Positions 7,184-16,698 of a DNA stretch of 64,000 bases are shown here, piece by piece. Both the position numbers and the translations under genes were made by a program. The DNA is taken from assembly GCF_003605435.1 (NCBI RefSeq), contig NZ_QXQB01000001.1, forward strand, positions 1,364,001-1,428,000. Reading direction: 5' to 3'. The notes below the pieces were generated by a model that saw nothing but the letters and a program-made list of their open reading frames with translations, made no database searches and was not told the DNA's origin. The number at the start of each line of letters is the position of its first letter. The stretch's first letter is position 1. Source of the DNA: Paenibacillus pinisoli. GTDB taxonomy: Bacteria; Bacillota; Bacilli; Paenibacillales; Paenibacillaceae.

Positions 7184-10096
7184 TTACCCCCTTACCAAAC
7201 TCGATTCGAATGGTTGACCATTCAAAGCGGAAGAAATAATAGCGTTTTGTTCTGCGACGTGAATTTCCTGATGGCCGGTTGCTGTACTTGCGCGATCCGG
7301 ACGTCCAATGTAGCGGACCCCTACTTTGCCCGGCGCCAGCTCGCGCAGGCGAGGCTCCATGTAGGACCACGAACCTTGGTTCTTCGGCTCTTCTTGTACC
7401 CATACGATCTCTTCCAGCTTGCTGAACTGACCGATGATGCGCTCCAGCTCAGCTTGCGGCAATGGATACAGCTGCTCGACGCGGGCTACGCGAAGCCATG
7501 CGTATTCGCCTTCGCCAGCTGAGGACATTGCCTCCTCCAGATCGACCATAACTTTGCCCGTTCCGAGAAGCAGGCGTTTTACTTTGTCCTTGGCCGCTTT
7601 GGTCTCTGTCAGGCTGAATTGCGGCAGCACAGGCTTGAAGGAGCCTTCGCTGAATTCAACGCCATGCGACGCAACGCGCGGGTTGCGCAGCAAGCTCTTC
7701 GGAGCCATCAAGACGAGCGGACGCACATTGTCGCTGCCAAGCATCGCTGCTTGCTTGCGCAGCAAGTGGAAGTATTGCGCCGATGTGGTCAGATTCGCCA
7801 CTGTCCAGTTATTATCTGCAGACAATTGCAGGAAGCGCTCCAGACGTGCGCTGGAATGCTCTGGACCTTGACCCTCGTAACCATGCGGCAGCAATATAGC
7901 AATACCGGATTTCTGCGACCACTTGGCGCGGCCGGCAGACATGAACTGGTCGAAAATAACCTGCGCGACGTTAGCGAAATCGCCGAACTGCGCTTCCCAG
8001 ATAACGAATGATTCCGGTGCAAATACGTTGTATCCATATTCAAACGCCAGGACTGCCGTCTCCGACAGCGGGCTGTTATGAACCGCGAAGGAAGCCTTCG
8101 CTTGCGGGAACATATGCAGCGGCGTGAACTTCTGAGCAGTTGCATTGTCGTTCAGCATAATATGGCGATGAGCGAACGTGCCGCGCTCGGAATCCTGTCC
8201 GCTCAGACGGATCGGCGTGCCGTCCGCCAGAATGGTAGCGAACGCCAATGCTTCGGCATGCGCCCAGTCCAGCTTCTCGCCATCGTTCAGGCTTGTTGCT
8301 CTGCGCTGCAGAATACGCTGCAGCTTCGAATATTCCGTGAAGCCTTCCGGACGGTTCAGAAGCTCCAGATTGATCTCCTTAAGCGTCTCCATCGGCACAG
8401 CTGTGCGGACGTCCTCCGGCACAACTACGCCGTTCTCTTGCGTCACTTGAACATGCGCCTTGCCTTCATTCGCCTTCATGGCGTCATAGCCGGATTGCAG
8501 CGCGCCGAGTGTCTTCTCGCGAAGCTGTACCAGCTGCTCCTCGGTAATCGTTTTCTCCGCTTTTAGCAGATTGCCATACAGCGTCGCTACAGTCGGATGA
8601 TTGCGAACCTTCGAATATACCAGCGGTTGTGTTGCTTCCGGGTCGTCCATTTCGTTATGGCCGAAGCGGCGGTAGCCGATCAGGTCGATAACGAAGCCCT
8701 TCTGGAAGCGCAGGCGGTATTCGCAAGCCAGGCGCACAGCTGCCAGACATGCCTCAGGATCGTCTGCATTCACGTGCATGATCGGCAGATCGAAGCCCTT
8801 CGCCAGGTCACTCGCGTAATAAGTCGAACGGGAATCTACGCTGTTTGTCGTAAAGCCCAGACGGTTGTTCGCGATAATATGAATGGTACCGCCATTGCGG
8901 TAGCCTTGAAGATTGTTGAAGTTCAGCGTCTCGGCTACGATGCCTTCGCCGATGAACGCCGCGTCGCCATGCACGCATACTGTAACCGCACTGTGCAGAT
9001 CCTGTTCAGGGAAACCAGGCTTGCTGCGGTCTTCCTGGGCCGCGCGCGTGTAGCCCTCCACGACAGGGTTGACGAACTCCAAGTGGCTCGGGTTGTTCGC
9101 GAGCGTCACTTTGGCGCGTACGGTCTCGCCTTCCGTGAAGGCGCGGTCAGCACCCAAGTGGTATTTCACGTCGCCGGACCAGCCGTAGTTGATGCCCATG
9201 GATCCCTCGGAAGGAACCAGCTCCTTGTTAGGGGAGTGATGGAACTCGGAGAAGATCTTCTCATATGGCTTGCCAAGCACATGCGTCAGCACGTTCAGAC
9301 GGCCGCGATGCGCCATTCCGATCAGAATATGCTGAGCTCCGTCATGCGCCGTTGCGCGGACGATCTCGTCCAGCACCGGTACAAGCATGTCGACGCCTTC
9401 GATGGAGAAGCGCTTCTGGCCGACAAACGTCTTATGAATGAAGCTTTCGAATTGCTCCACTTGCATGAGGCGCTCAAGCAGCGCTTCCTTCTCTCTATTA
9501 GACAGAGGAGCAGGGAAGGAACCGGATTCCGCTTGCTTGTGGAGCCAGGAACGCTCGTTCTCATCGTGGATATGTGTGAATTCATATGCTGCTGAACGGG
9601 TGTAAATTTCTCTGAGCCGCACGATGGCATCCCAACCATTGGCAATGGAATCCGGCGCGTTGTCCCAGATTAGCGATGCTGGAATGGATAGCAGATCCTC
9701 TTTCGTCAATCCGAAGGTCTCAGGGTCTAGCAGCTTCGTGTCAGCCGTTTGGCTAATGCCCAGCGGGTTGATATCCGCACCTAAATGGCCGTACCTGCGA
9801 ATATTCAGCATTAGCTGATGCGCGGCAACGACCTTCTTGAGCATATTGCTGTCAAGCGGACCGCCTGCTAGCGGTGCTCCCGACTGTACGGCTCCAGTGC
9901 CGGCAGCCGGCGCAGCCGACGAAGAAGCAGCTGCTGTGGAAGGCGGCGCCCCCCATACGAGAAACAATTCGCGAACCGATGCTTCAACAGCATTCGGATC
10001 GGTCAGGAACAGTTCGTATTGCTCCTGAACATAACCAAGATTGGGACCATAGTAGCTTTTCCAAGGCGAAGAGTTGCGCTCATCATGGATGCTCAT
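7184..10096 (-). CDS. odhA: 2-oxoglutarate dehydrogenase E1 component
   Basis: A 970-residue thiamine-diphosphate enzyme that decarboxylates 2-oxoglutarate and loads succinyl on OdhB. Recognisable segments are IGMAHRGRLNVL, the SAVTVCVHGDAAF ThDP-binding region, GYRRFGHNEMDDP, and the C-terminal transketolase-like part with FEYGYNVF and VQEEPKNQGSW. ATG at 10096 is preferred: AGAGGGTGG lies upstream of it, whereas the alternative GTG at 10111 overlaps that ribosome site. Length matches the Bacillus OdhA group. Together with odhB and a lipoamide dehydrogenase encoded elsewhere it forms the complex. Confidence 0.95.
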   Translation of the reverse strand: MSIHDERNSSPWKSYYGPNLGYVQEQYELFLTDPNAVEASVRELFLVWGAPPSTAAASSSAAPAAGTGAVQSGAPLAGGPLDSNMLKKVVAAHQLMLNIRRYGHLGADINPLGISQTADTKLLDPETFGLTKEDLLSIPASLIWDNAPDSIANGWDAIVRLREIYTRSAAYEFTHIHDENERSWLHKQAESGSFPAPLSNREKEALLERLMQVEQFESFIHKTFVGQKRFSIEGVDMLVPVLDEIVRATAHDGAQHILIGMAHRGRLNVLTHVLGKPYEKIFSEFHHSPNKELVPSEGSMGINYGWSGDVKYHLGADRAFTEGETVRAKVTLANNPSHLEFVNPVVEGYTRAAQEDRSKPGFPEQDLHSAVTVCVHGDAAFIGEGIVAETLNFNNLQGYRNGGTIHIIANNRLGFTTNSVDSRSTYYASDLAKGFDLPIMHVNADDPEACLAAVRLACEYRLRFQKGFVIDLIGYRRFGHNEMDDPEATQPLVYSKVRNHPTVATLYGNLLKAEKTITEEQLVQLREKTLGALQSGYDAMKANEGKAHVQVTQENGVVVPEDVRTAVPMETLKEINLELLNRPEGFTEYSKLQRILQRRATSLNDGEKLDWAHAEALAFATILADGTPIRLSGQDSERGTFAHRHIMLNDNATAQKFTPLHMFPQAKASFAVHNSPLSETAVLAFEYGYNVFAPESFVIWEAQFGDFANVAQVIFDQFMSAGRAKWSQKSGIAILLPHGYEGQGPEHSSARLERFLQLSADNNWTVANLTTSAQYFHLLRKQAAMLGSDNVRPLVLMAPKSLLRNPRVASHGVEFSEGSFKPVLPQFSLTETKAAKDKVKRLLLGTGKVMVDLEEAMSSAGEGEYAWLRVARVEQLYPLPQAELERIIGQFSKLEEIVWVQEEPKNQGSWSYMEPRLRELAPGKVGVRYIGRPDRASTATGHQEIHVAEQNAIISSALNGQPFESSLVRG

Positions 10097-10344
10097 TGCA
10101 GAAAATTCCACCCTCTCTATTCATAACCATCCTATTATTTTCTATGGCGTACCATTCCATACATGGCCGCCTGCCCTTCCTTGCCGAGACATAGGAAGAG
10201 AAGCCTATACGCTGCAGGTTGTGCAGTTTCTTGGCCTCTTCATATTTTAGTACAATAACCGCTTGCCTTCCATAACCATATTGGCATCGGTTTCATGCAT
10301 TTAAAGCATCAATGCCCGGTCCATGCATCATAAGGCGCGATTGA

Positions 10345-11052
10345 TTAACAAATGCAGGTTTTTTTCTTCACGCCAACCTTGCCTCTGTTGGATATTTTGG
10401 CAATATAGTCCTCGGCCAAAGGCACCTTGCAAGCCGTATCGCCGACATCAACATGAACCTTGCCGATTGCCCTCCCTGTCTCAATGGCGTCCTCATGAAG
10501 CTCTCTGACATACGTGCCTACGGAGATGACAAAGCCATTCATCGCATAACGAGCCCTATTCTTCTCGTTATGGATGTCTGACCGAACTCTAGCGAGCAAT
10601 CTGCGGATTTCTTCCATCGGAAGCTTGCTGTCGGGCGTAATGGACACATAACCGGCATAAGTGCTCCAGCCGCATGCCGCCTTCATCTCCTCTGGCGAAT
10701 CGATCCACTCCAGCGCAAGCTCGCGGGCATAGGGGCTCTCCGCCGCCACACCGGCTACCGTATATTCCGCTATCATATACCAGTACGCTTCATCCGCCCA
10801 TTGCCGCAGCAACTCCTTCGATACCTGCTTCGGATCAATAGACAGCCCCGCGAGATACATCGCATCGGAATTGCCGGAAGCATATAATCGTACCGCAAGC
10901 TCCCGGTCCTCCTTCACGTATTTGACGAGCTTCTTCAAATCGCCAACCTTGACGCCGAAGAGGGGCTCCATGGCGCCATGCCGGAGAAAGGTCCGTTTCG
11001 TCTGCTCGCTGCCCAGCTCCTGCAGCCGCTGCATCAGTTCCTCGTATGTCAT
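10345..11052 (-). CDS. DNA alkylation repair protein, AlkD-like HEAT-repeat family
   Basis: A 235-residue protein of the DNA alkylation repair family (PF08713), helical repeats that bind alkylated DNA; AlkD members excise cationic 3-methyl and 7-methyl purines. The family feel comes from FGVKVGDLKKLVK, LAGLSIDPKQVS and WADEAYWYMIAEYTVAGVA. The C-terminal part (DTACKVPLAEDYI) is as in the subgroup that is often annotated DNA alkylation repair enzyme without proven activity. It follows pepA after only 24 bases and is probably cotranscribed with it. Confidence 0.8.
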   Translation of the reverse strand: MTYEELMQRLQELGSEQTKRTFLRHGAMEPLFGVKVGDLKKLVKYVKEDRELAVRLYASGNSDAMYLAGLSIDPKQVSKELLRQWADEAYWYMIAEYTVAGVAAESPYARELALEWIDSPEEMKAACGWSTYAGYVSITPDSKLPMEEIRRLLARVRSDIHNEKNRARYAMNGFVISVGTYVRELHEDAIETGRAIGKVHVDVGDTACKVPLAEDYIAKISNRGKVGVKKKTCIC

Positions 11053-11076
11053 AGAGCCCTCCTAATCCATTGTGAC

Positions 11077-12597
11077 TTAAGCTTGCCGTCCTGCCGTCAA
11101 TTCTACCAGCGTGCGCACCATGACGCCGGTGCCGCCCTTCGGCTCCCAGCCTCTGGCCGCCTCCAGCCATGCCGTGCCGCCGATATCCAGATGAACCCAT
11201 GGCAGCCCTTCGGCGAAGTATCCGATGAACATGCCGCCTTTGCTCGCTCCGCCATACTGGGAGCCGCTGTTTTTCAGATCGGCTGCATCGCTCTTCAGCC
11301 CCTTCAAAAATTCAGGATAAGCCGGCAGCTGCCACACTCGCTCCCCCGCACGCTCCGAAGCCCGGAGCACATCCGTCATTAAGGCATCATTGTTCGTAAC
11401 TGCTCCTGTCGCTTCATAACCAAGCGTGACCATCACAGCTCCCGTAAGGGTCGCAACGTCAACCAGCTTCGTAGCGCCGCGGCGAATCGCCGTTGTCAGG
11501 CCGTCAGCCAGCACCAGCCTGCCTTCTGCATCCGTATTGACGACTTCTACCGTATGCCCGCTCATCATCCGAATGACGTCGCCAGGCTTCAAAGCGCGAT
11601 CCGAAGGCATATTCTCCGCTGTCGGCACGACTGCGAGCACATTCACTTCCGCCTTCAGCTCCGCCAATGCGCGCAGGGCGCCCAGCACGGCCGCAGCTCC
11701 TCCCATGTCGGAGATCATCTCTTCCATCCCGGCTGCCTTCTTCAAGGAAATGCCGCCCGTATCAAACGTAATGCCTTTGCCGATCAAGCCCCATACCTCG
11801 GAGGAATCCGGCGCTCCCTTATAGTGGATAACGATCATTCTTGGCGGATTGACGCTGCCTTGGCCGACGCCCAGCAGACCGCCCATGCCTTGCTCGGAAG
11901 CCGTCCATTCGTCGATGACTTCAATCTCGAGCTCGTATTGCGACGCAAGCTCCTCCGCATGGTACGCCAGACGCTCCGGCGTCAGATCATTGCCGGGCAG
12001 ATTGGTCAGATCGCGGGCATACGCCACGCTAGCAGCCAGAATCTGGCCTTTGTCCGCGCCGCTCTTCCACAGCCCGCTATGCGCCTGCGCACCGTCAAAG
12101 CCCTCTTCAAATCGGTAGGTTAACTCATTCAAGCCATAGCGGGCCTGCTCTTCCTTCTTCAGCGGCTGTCTATCGTGCAAAGCCAATTGGATGCCTTCCG
12201 TCATCGCCTGCGCTGCCGCTTCCGCGCCGATTGCGCCGAGGTCCTGCTCCAATGCCGACGATGTCAGCAGAAGTTCCGCGCTCGCAGCGCGAATCTTCTT
12301 CAGCGCCTTCGCAGCCGCAGCGCCGGCGTGGCGCAAGCCGTCAGCTCCGGAGCCCGGCGCGTAGCCTACGAATACGATATAAGGCTGCTCGATCAGCCCA
12401 AGCGATGGCATGCATTCAGCCTGCTCCGGCTTCGCCTGGAACAGTCCTTTGGCATAAGCTGCGCGCAATTGCCCGTCTATTTGGGGATGAAGGATTCCGG
12501 ATGTACCTTTCAATTCTTCCTCTATGATAAAACGCACCAGGGCATCAGGCGCCGCTTCCCCCGCCTGTCTATTGCCTACTTGAATAGCTGTCGTCAT
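11077..12597 (-). CDS. pepA: Leucyl aminopeptidase, M17 family
   Basis: A 506-residue cytosolic M17 aminopeptidase that removes N-terminal residues from peptides using two metal ions. The metal ligands and catalytic lysine are visible in LIGKGITFDTGGISLK (Lys274, Asp279), ISDMGG (Asp297) and the family signature NTDAEGRLVL (354-363, with Asp356, Glu358 and catalytic Arg360). The N-terminal macro-like domain is divergent, as usual. A terminator of the upstream kinase gene stands just ahead of the start, so pepA probably uses its own promoter or readthrough. Confidence 0.95.
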   Translation of the reverse strand: MTTAIQVGNRQAGEAAPDALVRFIIEEELKGTSGILHPQIDGQLRAAYAKGLFQAKPEQAECMPSLGLIEQPYIVFVGYAPGSGADGLRHAGAAAAKALKKIRAASAELLLTSSALEQDLGAIGAEAAAQAMTEGIQLALHDRQPLKKEEQARYGLNELTYRFEEGFDGAQAHSGLWKSGADKGQILAASVAYARDLTNLPGNDLTPERLAYHAEELASQYELEIEVIDEWTASEQGMGGLLGVGQGSVNPPRMIVIHYKGAPDSSEVWGLIGKGITFDTGGISLKKAAGMEEMISDMGGAAAVLGALRALAELKAEVNVLAVVPTAENMPSDRALKPGDVIRMMSGHTVEVVNTDAEGRLVLADGLTTAIRRGATKLVDVATLTGAVMVTLGYEATGAVTNNDALMTDVLRASERAGERVWQLPAYPEFLKGLKSDAADLKNSGSQYGGASKGGMFIGYFAEGLPWVHLDIGGTAWLEAARGWEPKGGTGVMVRTLVELTAGRQA

Positions 12598-12625
12598 GAT
12601 AACATCCCTCGTTTCTCAAAATATA

Positions 12626-12654
12626 GCAAAAAATCGGGGCAGGAAACCCCGATT
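12626..12654 (-). terminator. Terminator of the RsbU_N-type kinase gene
   Basis: AATCGGGG and CCCCGATT (12632-12639, 12647-12654) form an 8-bp stem followed on the minus strand by TTTTTTGC. It lies in the 70-base gap between the kinase stop and the pepA start. Confidence 0.85.
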
Positions 12655-12667
12655 CGATTCTAAACCT

Positions 12668-14062
12668 TTATTCGGCCAATGGCAAATATACGATAAACTC
12701 CGTTCCGCTTCCGACCTCGCTGTCAACCCGAATCGTGCCCCCGTGGTTGCGGATAATGCGATAGCTGACAGAGAGTCCAAGCCCGGTTCCCGCTTGCTTG
12801 GTTGTAAAAAAAGGATCAAAAAGCCTGTTCATTGTAGCCTTGTCCATGCCTTTGCCATTGTCTCTGATCAATATCTTCACATATTGCCCGTCGCTGCTGA
12901 GCAATATGTCGATCTTGCCTCTGCGGTCCGATTGCATTTCTTCAACGGCGTCCAGAGCGTTTTTCACGATATTCAGGATGACCTGCTTCACTTGTTTGAT
13001 ATCAATGGACACATAAGCTTCCGCACTGTACGTTTCAACAGAAATTTCGGTATTGCGTAGCAAGGATTCGCTTTCAGTCAGCATGACGACTTCACGGATG
13101 AGATGATCGATGGATGCGGCTTGTTTCATAGGAGCGGATGGTTTGGAGGAATTGAGAAATTCATAGATGATATCGTTGGCGCGGTCGATTTCCGTCAATA
13201 TAATACGCGCATATTCTTCCTTTCCCACCTCTAGCAAGTAAGGCCGAAGCAACTGAATGAATCCTCTGATGCTCGTTAGCGGATTGCGGATTTCATGGGC
13301 GATTGCGGCTGCGATCTTGCCTAGCATGGCAAGCTTGTCGTTCTGCAGAGCGCTTTGTTCGATTTGCTTATATTCCGATACGTCCTTCACACTGAACAGG
13401 AAATCCCCGTCGAGCTGGTCGCCGTATGTAACAGTAGCAAGCAGATGCTTGCCGTCCTTATGCTGAAATTCGTAGTAACGGCTTCGTTTCATGAACATCT
13501 CCCGGTACAGCCGGAGGATGGTCCGTTTGGAGGTAATGGCAAGCTTGGGATGCAGCAGAATCTCTCTAATGTTGCAGCCGACCAGCGTTTTTCTGGGAAT
13601 ATCCAGCAGCTTGGCCATCTGGACGTTGATAAAAGACAGGATACCGTCACTGTCGAATAGCGCGATACCGCTGTCCATATGCTGCAGCACGTTTTCGTAT
13701 TTATTTTTAACCCTCTCGAACGAACGGTCCGAATGGAGCATGAGCGCCCGCATCTCCATAAATTTCTGTGCCTCCGACGGCTCATGCAATTCTCCGTCAG
13801 CGCTGACTTCCATCTTGAATCGGCATGCCACCATCAGCTCCATAAGAAATACGAAGGACCGATGATAGAGTTGAACGGCATCTTTGGATTCCACATTGGC
13901 TGCGAGTTCTTGTATGCATTCCTCATGTACGGCTATAATCTCTTCCTGATTAAACTCCTGAAGTTGTTTGCCCAGCTCGTATGCATGATGAAGCGATGCT
14001 TCCTTACCACCCCGGATATACTCGGCAAGCGCCGGGAAATAACGCTTTCGAATGGCTTGCAT
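12668..14062 (-). CDS. Soluble sensor histidine kinase with RsbU_N-like N-terminus and PAS domain
   Basis: A 464-residue kinase with no membrane helices. Residues 1-85 (RYFPALAEYI, then EEIIAVHEECIQEL, then FLMELMVA) resemble the N-terminal docking domain of the phosphatase RsbU, which binds the RsbT switch kinase. A PAS domain spans about 125-235. HisKA has its His at 256 in AAIAHEIRNPLTSIRGF, and HATPase_c ends with NALDAVEEM, DNGKGM and GTGLGLSVSYRI. The H-box is of the sporulation phosphorelay type. Its promoter carries a 0A box, so Spo0A probably feeds back on it. No response regulator gene adjoins. Confidence 0.85.
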   Translation of the reverse strand: MQAIRKRYFPALAEYIRGGKEASLHHAYELGKQLQEFNQEEIIAVHEECIQELAANVESKDAVQLYHRSFVFLMELMVACRFKMEVSADGELHEPSEAQKFMEMRALMLHSDRSFERVKNKYENVLQHMDSGIALFDSDGILSFINVQMAKLLDIPRKTLVGCNIREILLHPKLAITSKRTILRLYREMFMKRSRYYEFQHKDGKHLLATVTYGDQLDGDFLFSVKDVSEYKQIEQSALQNDKLAMLGKIAAAIAHEIRNPLTSIRGFIQLLRPYLLEVGKEEYARIILTEIDRANDIIYEFLNSSKPSAPMKQAASIDHLIREVVMLTESESLLRNTEISVETYSAEAYVSIDIKQVKQVILNIVKNALDAVEEMQSDRRGKIDILLSSDGQYVKILIRDNGKGMDKATMNRLFDPFFTTKQAGTGLGLSVSYRIIRNHGGTIRVDSEVGSGTEFIVYLPLAE

Positions 14063-14115
14063 CTACTACTCCTCCCCGGCAAAACTATGAATTTGGACGA
14101 ATGAACTTACCACTA

Positions 14116-14145
14116 ATCATAGGTTTACTTTACAAAGGCTGTCAA
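14116..14145 (-). promoter_or_regulatory. Promoter of the RsbU_N-type kinase gene
   Basis: On the minus strand TTGACA (14145-14140) and TATGAT (14121-14116) are 18 bp apart, about 55 bases upstream of the ATG. This is a good sigma-A promoter. Confidence 0.7.
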
Positions 14146-14155
14146 TCGGAAATCC

Positions 14156-14162
14156 TGTCGAA
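14156..14162 (+). promoter_or_regulatory. Candidate Spo0A (0A) box
   Basis: TGTCGAA, the exact 0A-box core, lies 11 bases upstream of the -35 element of the kinase promoter (read as TTCGACA in the direction of transcription). The position fits activation or modulation by Spo0A phosphate. A 7-base match alone is weak evidence; context raises it. Confidence 0.45.
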
Positions 14163-14283
14163 AACAGGTGTCAATATAGTCGTAAAGACTCGTTTTTTGT
14201 TAGATGCAAAACAAGGCGGAGCCCTCTCCCCCTAATGACTTCAAGCTCAAATAGAAGCAAGCTGACTGCTTGCAGGCATTGAG

Positions 14284-15861
14284 CTAATCTCTGCTGTTAT
14301 GCTGACGATCGCTGCGGGATGAGTCTTTGCGGTCATTGCCTTGGTTATGCTTCTTGTCCTGGCCGCTATCCGGATTCGAGCTTCCGCGGCTTTTGCCGTT
14401 CTGGCTGTCATCGCCGCCATGATCGTCTTTTTCGTTCCGGCTCCCCTTCTTGGAGGCGTCCTTGTCCCGATCCTTATTTTGATTTCCTTTTTGATCGGTT
14501 TTGCTATCGTTTTTGCCGTTGTTTTTACTGTTGTTTTTGCTGTTGTTATTCTTGCTGTTTTTGTCGGTTTCTCCCTTATTTTCATTCATATTTTTGTTCC
14601 AGCCCGTCCAGGGCTGGACGCTTTTCCCGTTATTGCTGCTGTTTTTGTTATCTTTATTGTTTTTGTTATCTTTATTGTTTTTGGAATCCTTGCTGCTTTT
14701 ACTATCTTTTTCGATCCCGTTATTGGAATTGTACCAGCCGTTATGATTGCTGTTTCCCCACCCGCTCCAGCTCCAGCGATCGCCGTATTTGCCGTTGTTC
14801 CACTTGCCCGAAGATTTGCGGTCATCGTCATCATCGTCGCGATCATCGTCATCCCGGTCATGCCACCAGCCATGGCGATTCGGCTTGCCAGTCTCGGATG
14901 GCTTTACGGTCGGCTTAACCGCCGGTTTGGAGGACGGCTTAGCCGAAGGCTTAGGCGTCGCGGTCGAGGAAGGCTTCACTGCTGCGCCTGTACCGGACGA
15001 GCCGCCTTGCGCCTGCTGTGCCTTCTTCTCCTTGGCCAGAAGCTTCTCCAGCTTCTGCTTGGTTGCGGCCTCTCCCTTTGCTTCTACCAGGCTCTTCATG
15101 CCGCCGATCGGCTCAGACCAGGAATCGATTGACTCCTCCTTCAGCTGCCCCAGATCCACCGCATGTCCTTCATATTTCGCCATCAGATATACAGCCATCT
15201 TGCCCGATGAAATGCCGTTGGCATCTGCTTCAGCGCGAAGCGCCTCCGGCACGGCTAATGTTGTAATGGTTATCGCTTGATTGGCAGCCGCATGGTCGGC
15301 GATCCACTGCTGCAACCGCTCGTCCAGCTTGCTCGTAAGCAACGACTCGAACTCGAGGCCAGGCTGCTTCTTCCCGTTCAGCAGTACACTAGTAATCAAA
15401 ATATCCTTATACGGCGCATCCAAATAATGCTCGTTGCTCGCTTGCTCCAATATCGCTGCCGCAACCGTCTCGACATCGACGCCTTTATAAGCAATCCCCT
15501 CAATAATCCGCTCGCCGTCTTCGTTCAATGCGCGCAGCTGACGCACCTTCTCGCCCCCGTCAACGCCAATCTCGACGCTCGGGTTAATATCCATCGTCAA
15601 ATATGCGACTACAGGATGGGTCGAGGAGAACGCATAGGCAAGCCCAGCTATCAGCATAATGCCAAGCATGGCCGCCGCCGCGGTATAGCGCATCGAGATT
15701 CGGTTCCATTTCAAGCGCCTAGGCTCTGCTTGCTCTTCCTCGAATACAATTTCTTCGCCGATCTGAGGCGAGCCTTGTAGAGGAGCACGGAGAAACCGAC
15801 CGTCGGCAGTCATCACAACAGCATGTTTGGCATGCACGCTCATTACGATTCCGCGCTTCAT
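14284..15861 (-). CDS. rsgI: RsgI-type membrane anti-sigma factor
   Basis: A 525-residue anti-sigma factor for SigI. The first 50 residues form the cytoplasmic RsgI_N domain (MKRGIVMSVHAKHAVVMTAD). One membrane helix spans about 60-78. The conserved extracytoplasmic motif YLTMDINPSVEIGV (87-100) contains the Asn-Pro pair at which RsgI proteins are known to self-cleave, before regulated intramembrane proteolysis. From about residue 290 the protein is low-complexity: Ser/Pro/Lys-rich, an Asp-rich block, Trp/Gly/Asn patches and a long Lys/Asn/Asp/Ser tail. The start overlaps the sigI stop by ATGA. The tail probably reaches into or through the cell wall. Confidence 0.9.
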   Translation of the reverse strand: MKRGIVMSVHAKHAVVMTADGRFLRAPLQGSPQIGEEIVFEEEQAEPRRLKWNRISMRYTAAAAMLGIMLIAGLAYAFSSTHPVVAYLTMDINPSVEIGVDGGEKVRQLRALNEDGERIIEGIAYKGVDVETVAAAILEQASNEHYLDAPYKDILITSVLLNGKKQPGLEFESLLTSKLDERLQQWIADHAAANQAITITTLAVPEALRAEADANGISSGKMAVYLMAKYEGHAVDLGQLKEESIDSWSEPIGGMKSLVEAKGEAATKQKLEKLLAKEKKAQQAQGGSSGTGAAVKPSSTATPKPSAKPSSKPAVKPTVKPSETGKPNRHGWWHDRDDDDRDDDDDDRKSSGKWNNGKYGDRWSWSGWGNSNHNGWYNSNNGIEKDSKSSKDSKNNKDNKNNKDNKNSSNNGKSVQPWTGWNKNMNENKGETDKNSKNNNSKNNSKNNGKNDSKTDQKGNQNKDRDKDASKKGSRNEKDDHGGDDSQNGKSRGSSNPDSGQDKKHNQGNDRKDSSRSDRQHNSRD

Positions 15862-16673
15862 CTGCTCACCTCCTTGCCTGCTGTTGTATCATCAATTCGT
15901 ATGTCCAAATAATCATTCATATAAGGATAAGATCCTGACATGATAACGGCTAATGCAATTATATATTTGCGGTTGCGCTCCAGCGTCTTGCGAGAGACAC
16001 CGCTTTGATCCATTAATTCCTTAATTGGCATGCGCTGCGTCAATCTGAGCATCGCCATCAGAGACCCGTTTTGAGCCAGCATCGCTGCAATGCCGATCAG
16101 CATTTGCCGCGAATCGGCGTGCTTCGGCGAGTTATCAACAAGCTCGGGGAAGGTAATGCCGAACAGCTCCAGCTCCAGGCTAAGCTCTTCGATCTCCTCT
16201 CGCCTCTCGGTAATGTTTCTGTTCATCTCATGTTCGTCCAGTGCCTGCCTCGTATCAAGCACGTTGTATACGGCTCCGTCGTCGCCTTCCGAATCATATG
16301 TACTGTAAGGCACGGCTTGCAAATGCCTTTGCTCTTTTCGCACATGGTCAATAAGCCGACGTTGGATGACGGTTTTTGCAAATCCGAGGAACGATGCTCC
16401 CGCTTCGGCATCATACTGATTGATCGCTTCATTGAATGCAAGCAATGCCACGCTGAACTCATCATCTCTATTTGGATCGACATACCGTTTGCAAAATCTG
16501 CTTGTTAGCTTTGCTATATATGGATAATACTCGGCAATGAATTGATCTCTAAGCCCTTCATCGCCTTGTCGTATTTTCTCTACGTACTGCTCCGGTCCCA
16601 GCCTCTGCTCGGATGATACAGCTTGGGAGGGAACCGATTTGCGCAAAAAGCGCTTGAATAGGATCAGCAACAA
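15858..16673 (-). CDS. sigI: RNA polymerase sigma factor SigI
   Basis: A sigma-70-type factor of the SigI family, about 271 residues. The region-2 core reads LRDQFIAEYYPYIAKLTSRFCKRYVDP, then DEFSVALLAFNEAINQYDAEAGASFLGFAKTVIQRRLIDHVRKE, matching Bacillus SigI closely. A C-terminal SigI-type DNA-binding part contains PIKELMDQSGVSRKTLERNRKYI as a helix-turn-helix. The start is uncertain: TTG at 16673 has AGGTGG five bases before it, GTG at 16682 has no usable ribosome site. SigI responds to heat and cell-envelope stress or, in cellulolytic clostridia, to polysaccharides. It is held by RsgI encoded downstream. Confidence 0.9.
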   Translation of the reverse strand: MLLILFKRFLRKSVPSQAVSSEQRLGPEQYVEKIRQGDEGLRDQFIAEYYPYIAKLTSRFCKRYVDPNRDDEFSVALLAFNEAINQYDAEAGASFLGFAKTVIQRRLIDHVRKEQRHLQAVPYSTYDSEGDDGAVYNVLDTRQALDEHEMNRNITERREEIEELSLELELFGITFPELVDNSPKHADSRQMLIGIAAMLAQNGSLMAMLRLTQRMPIKELMDQSGVSRKTLERNRKYIIALAVIMSGSYPYMNDYLDIRIDDTTAGKEVSR

Positions 16674-16698
16674 CCGCTCCACCTCACTACTACATCAT

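Noticed and set aside
14319-15132. Val/Phe/Cys-rich plus-strand frames opposite the rsgI tail
   Set aside because: They are complements of the Lys/Asn/Asp repeats of RsgI; the apparent membrane segments are an artefact.
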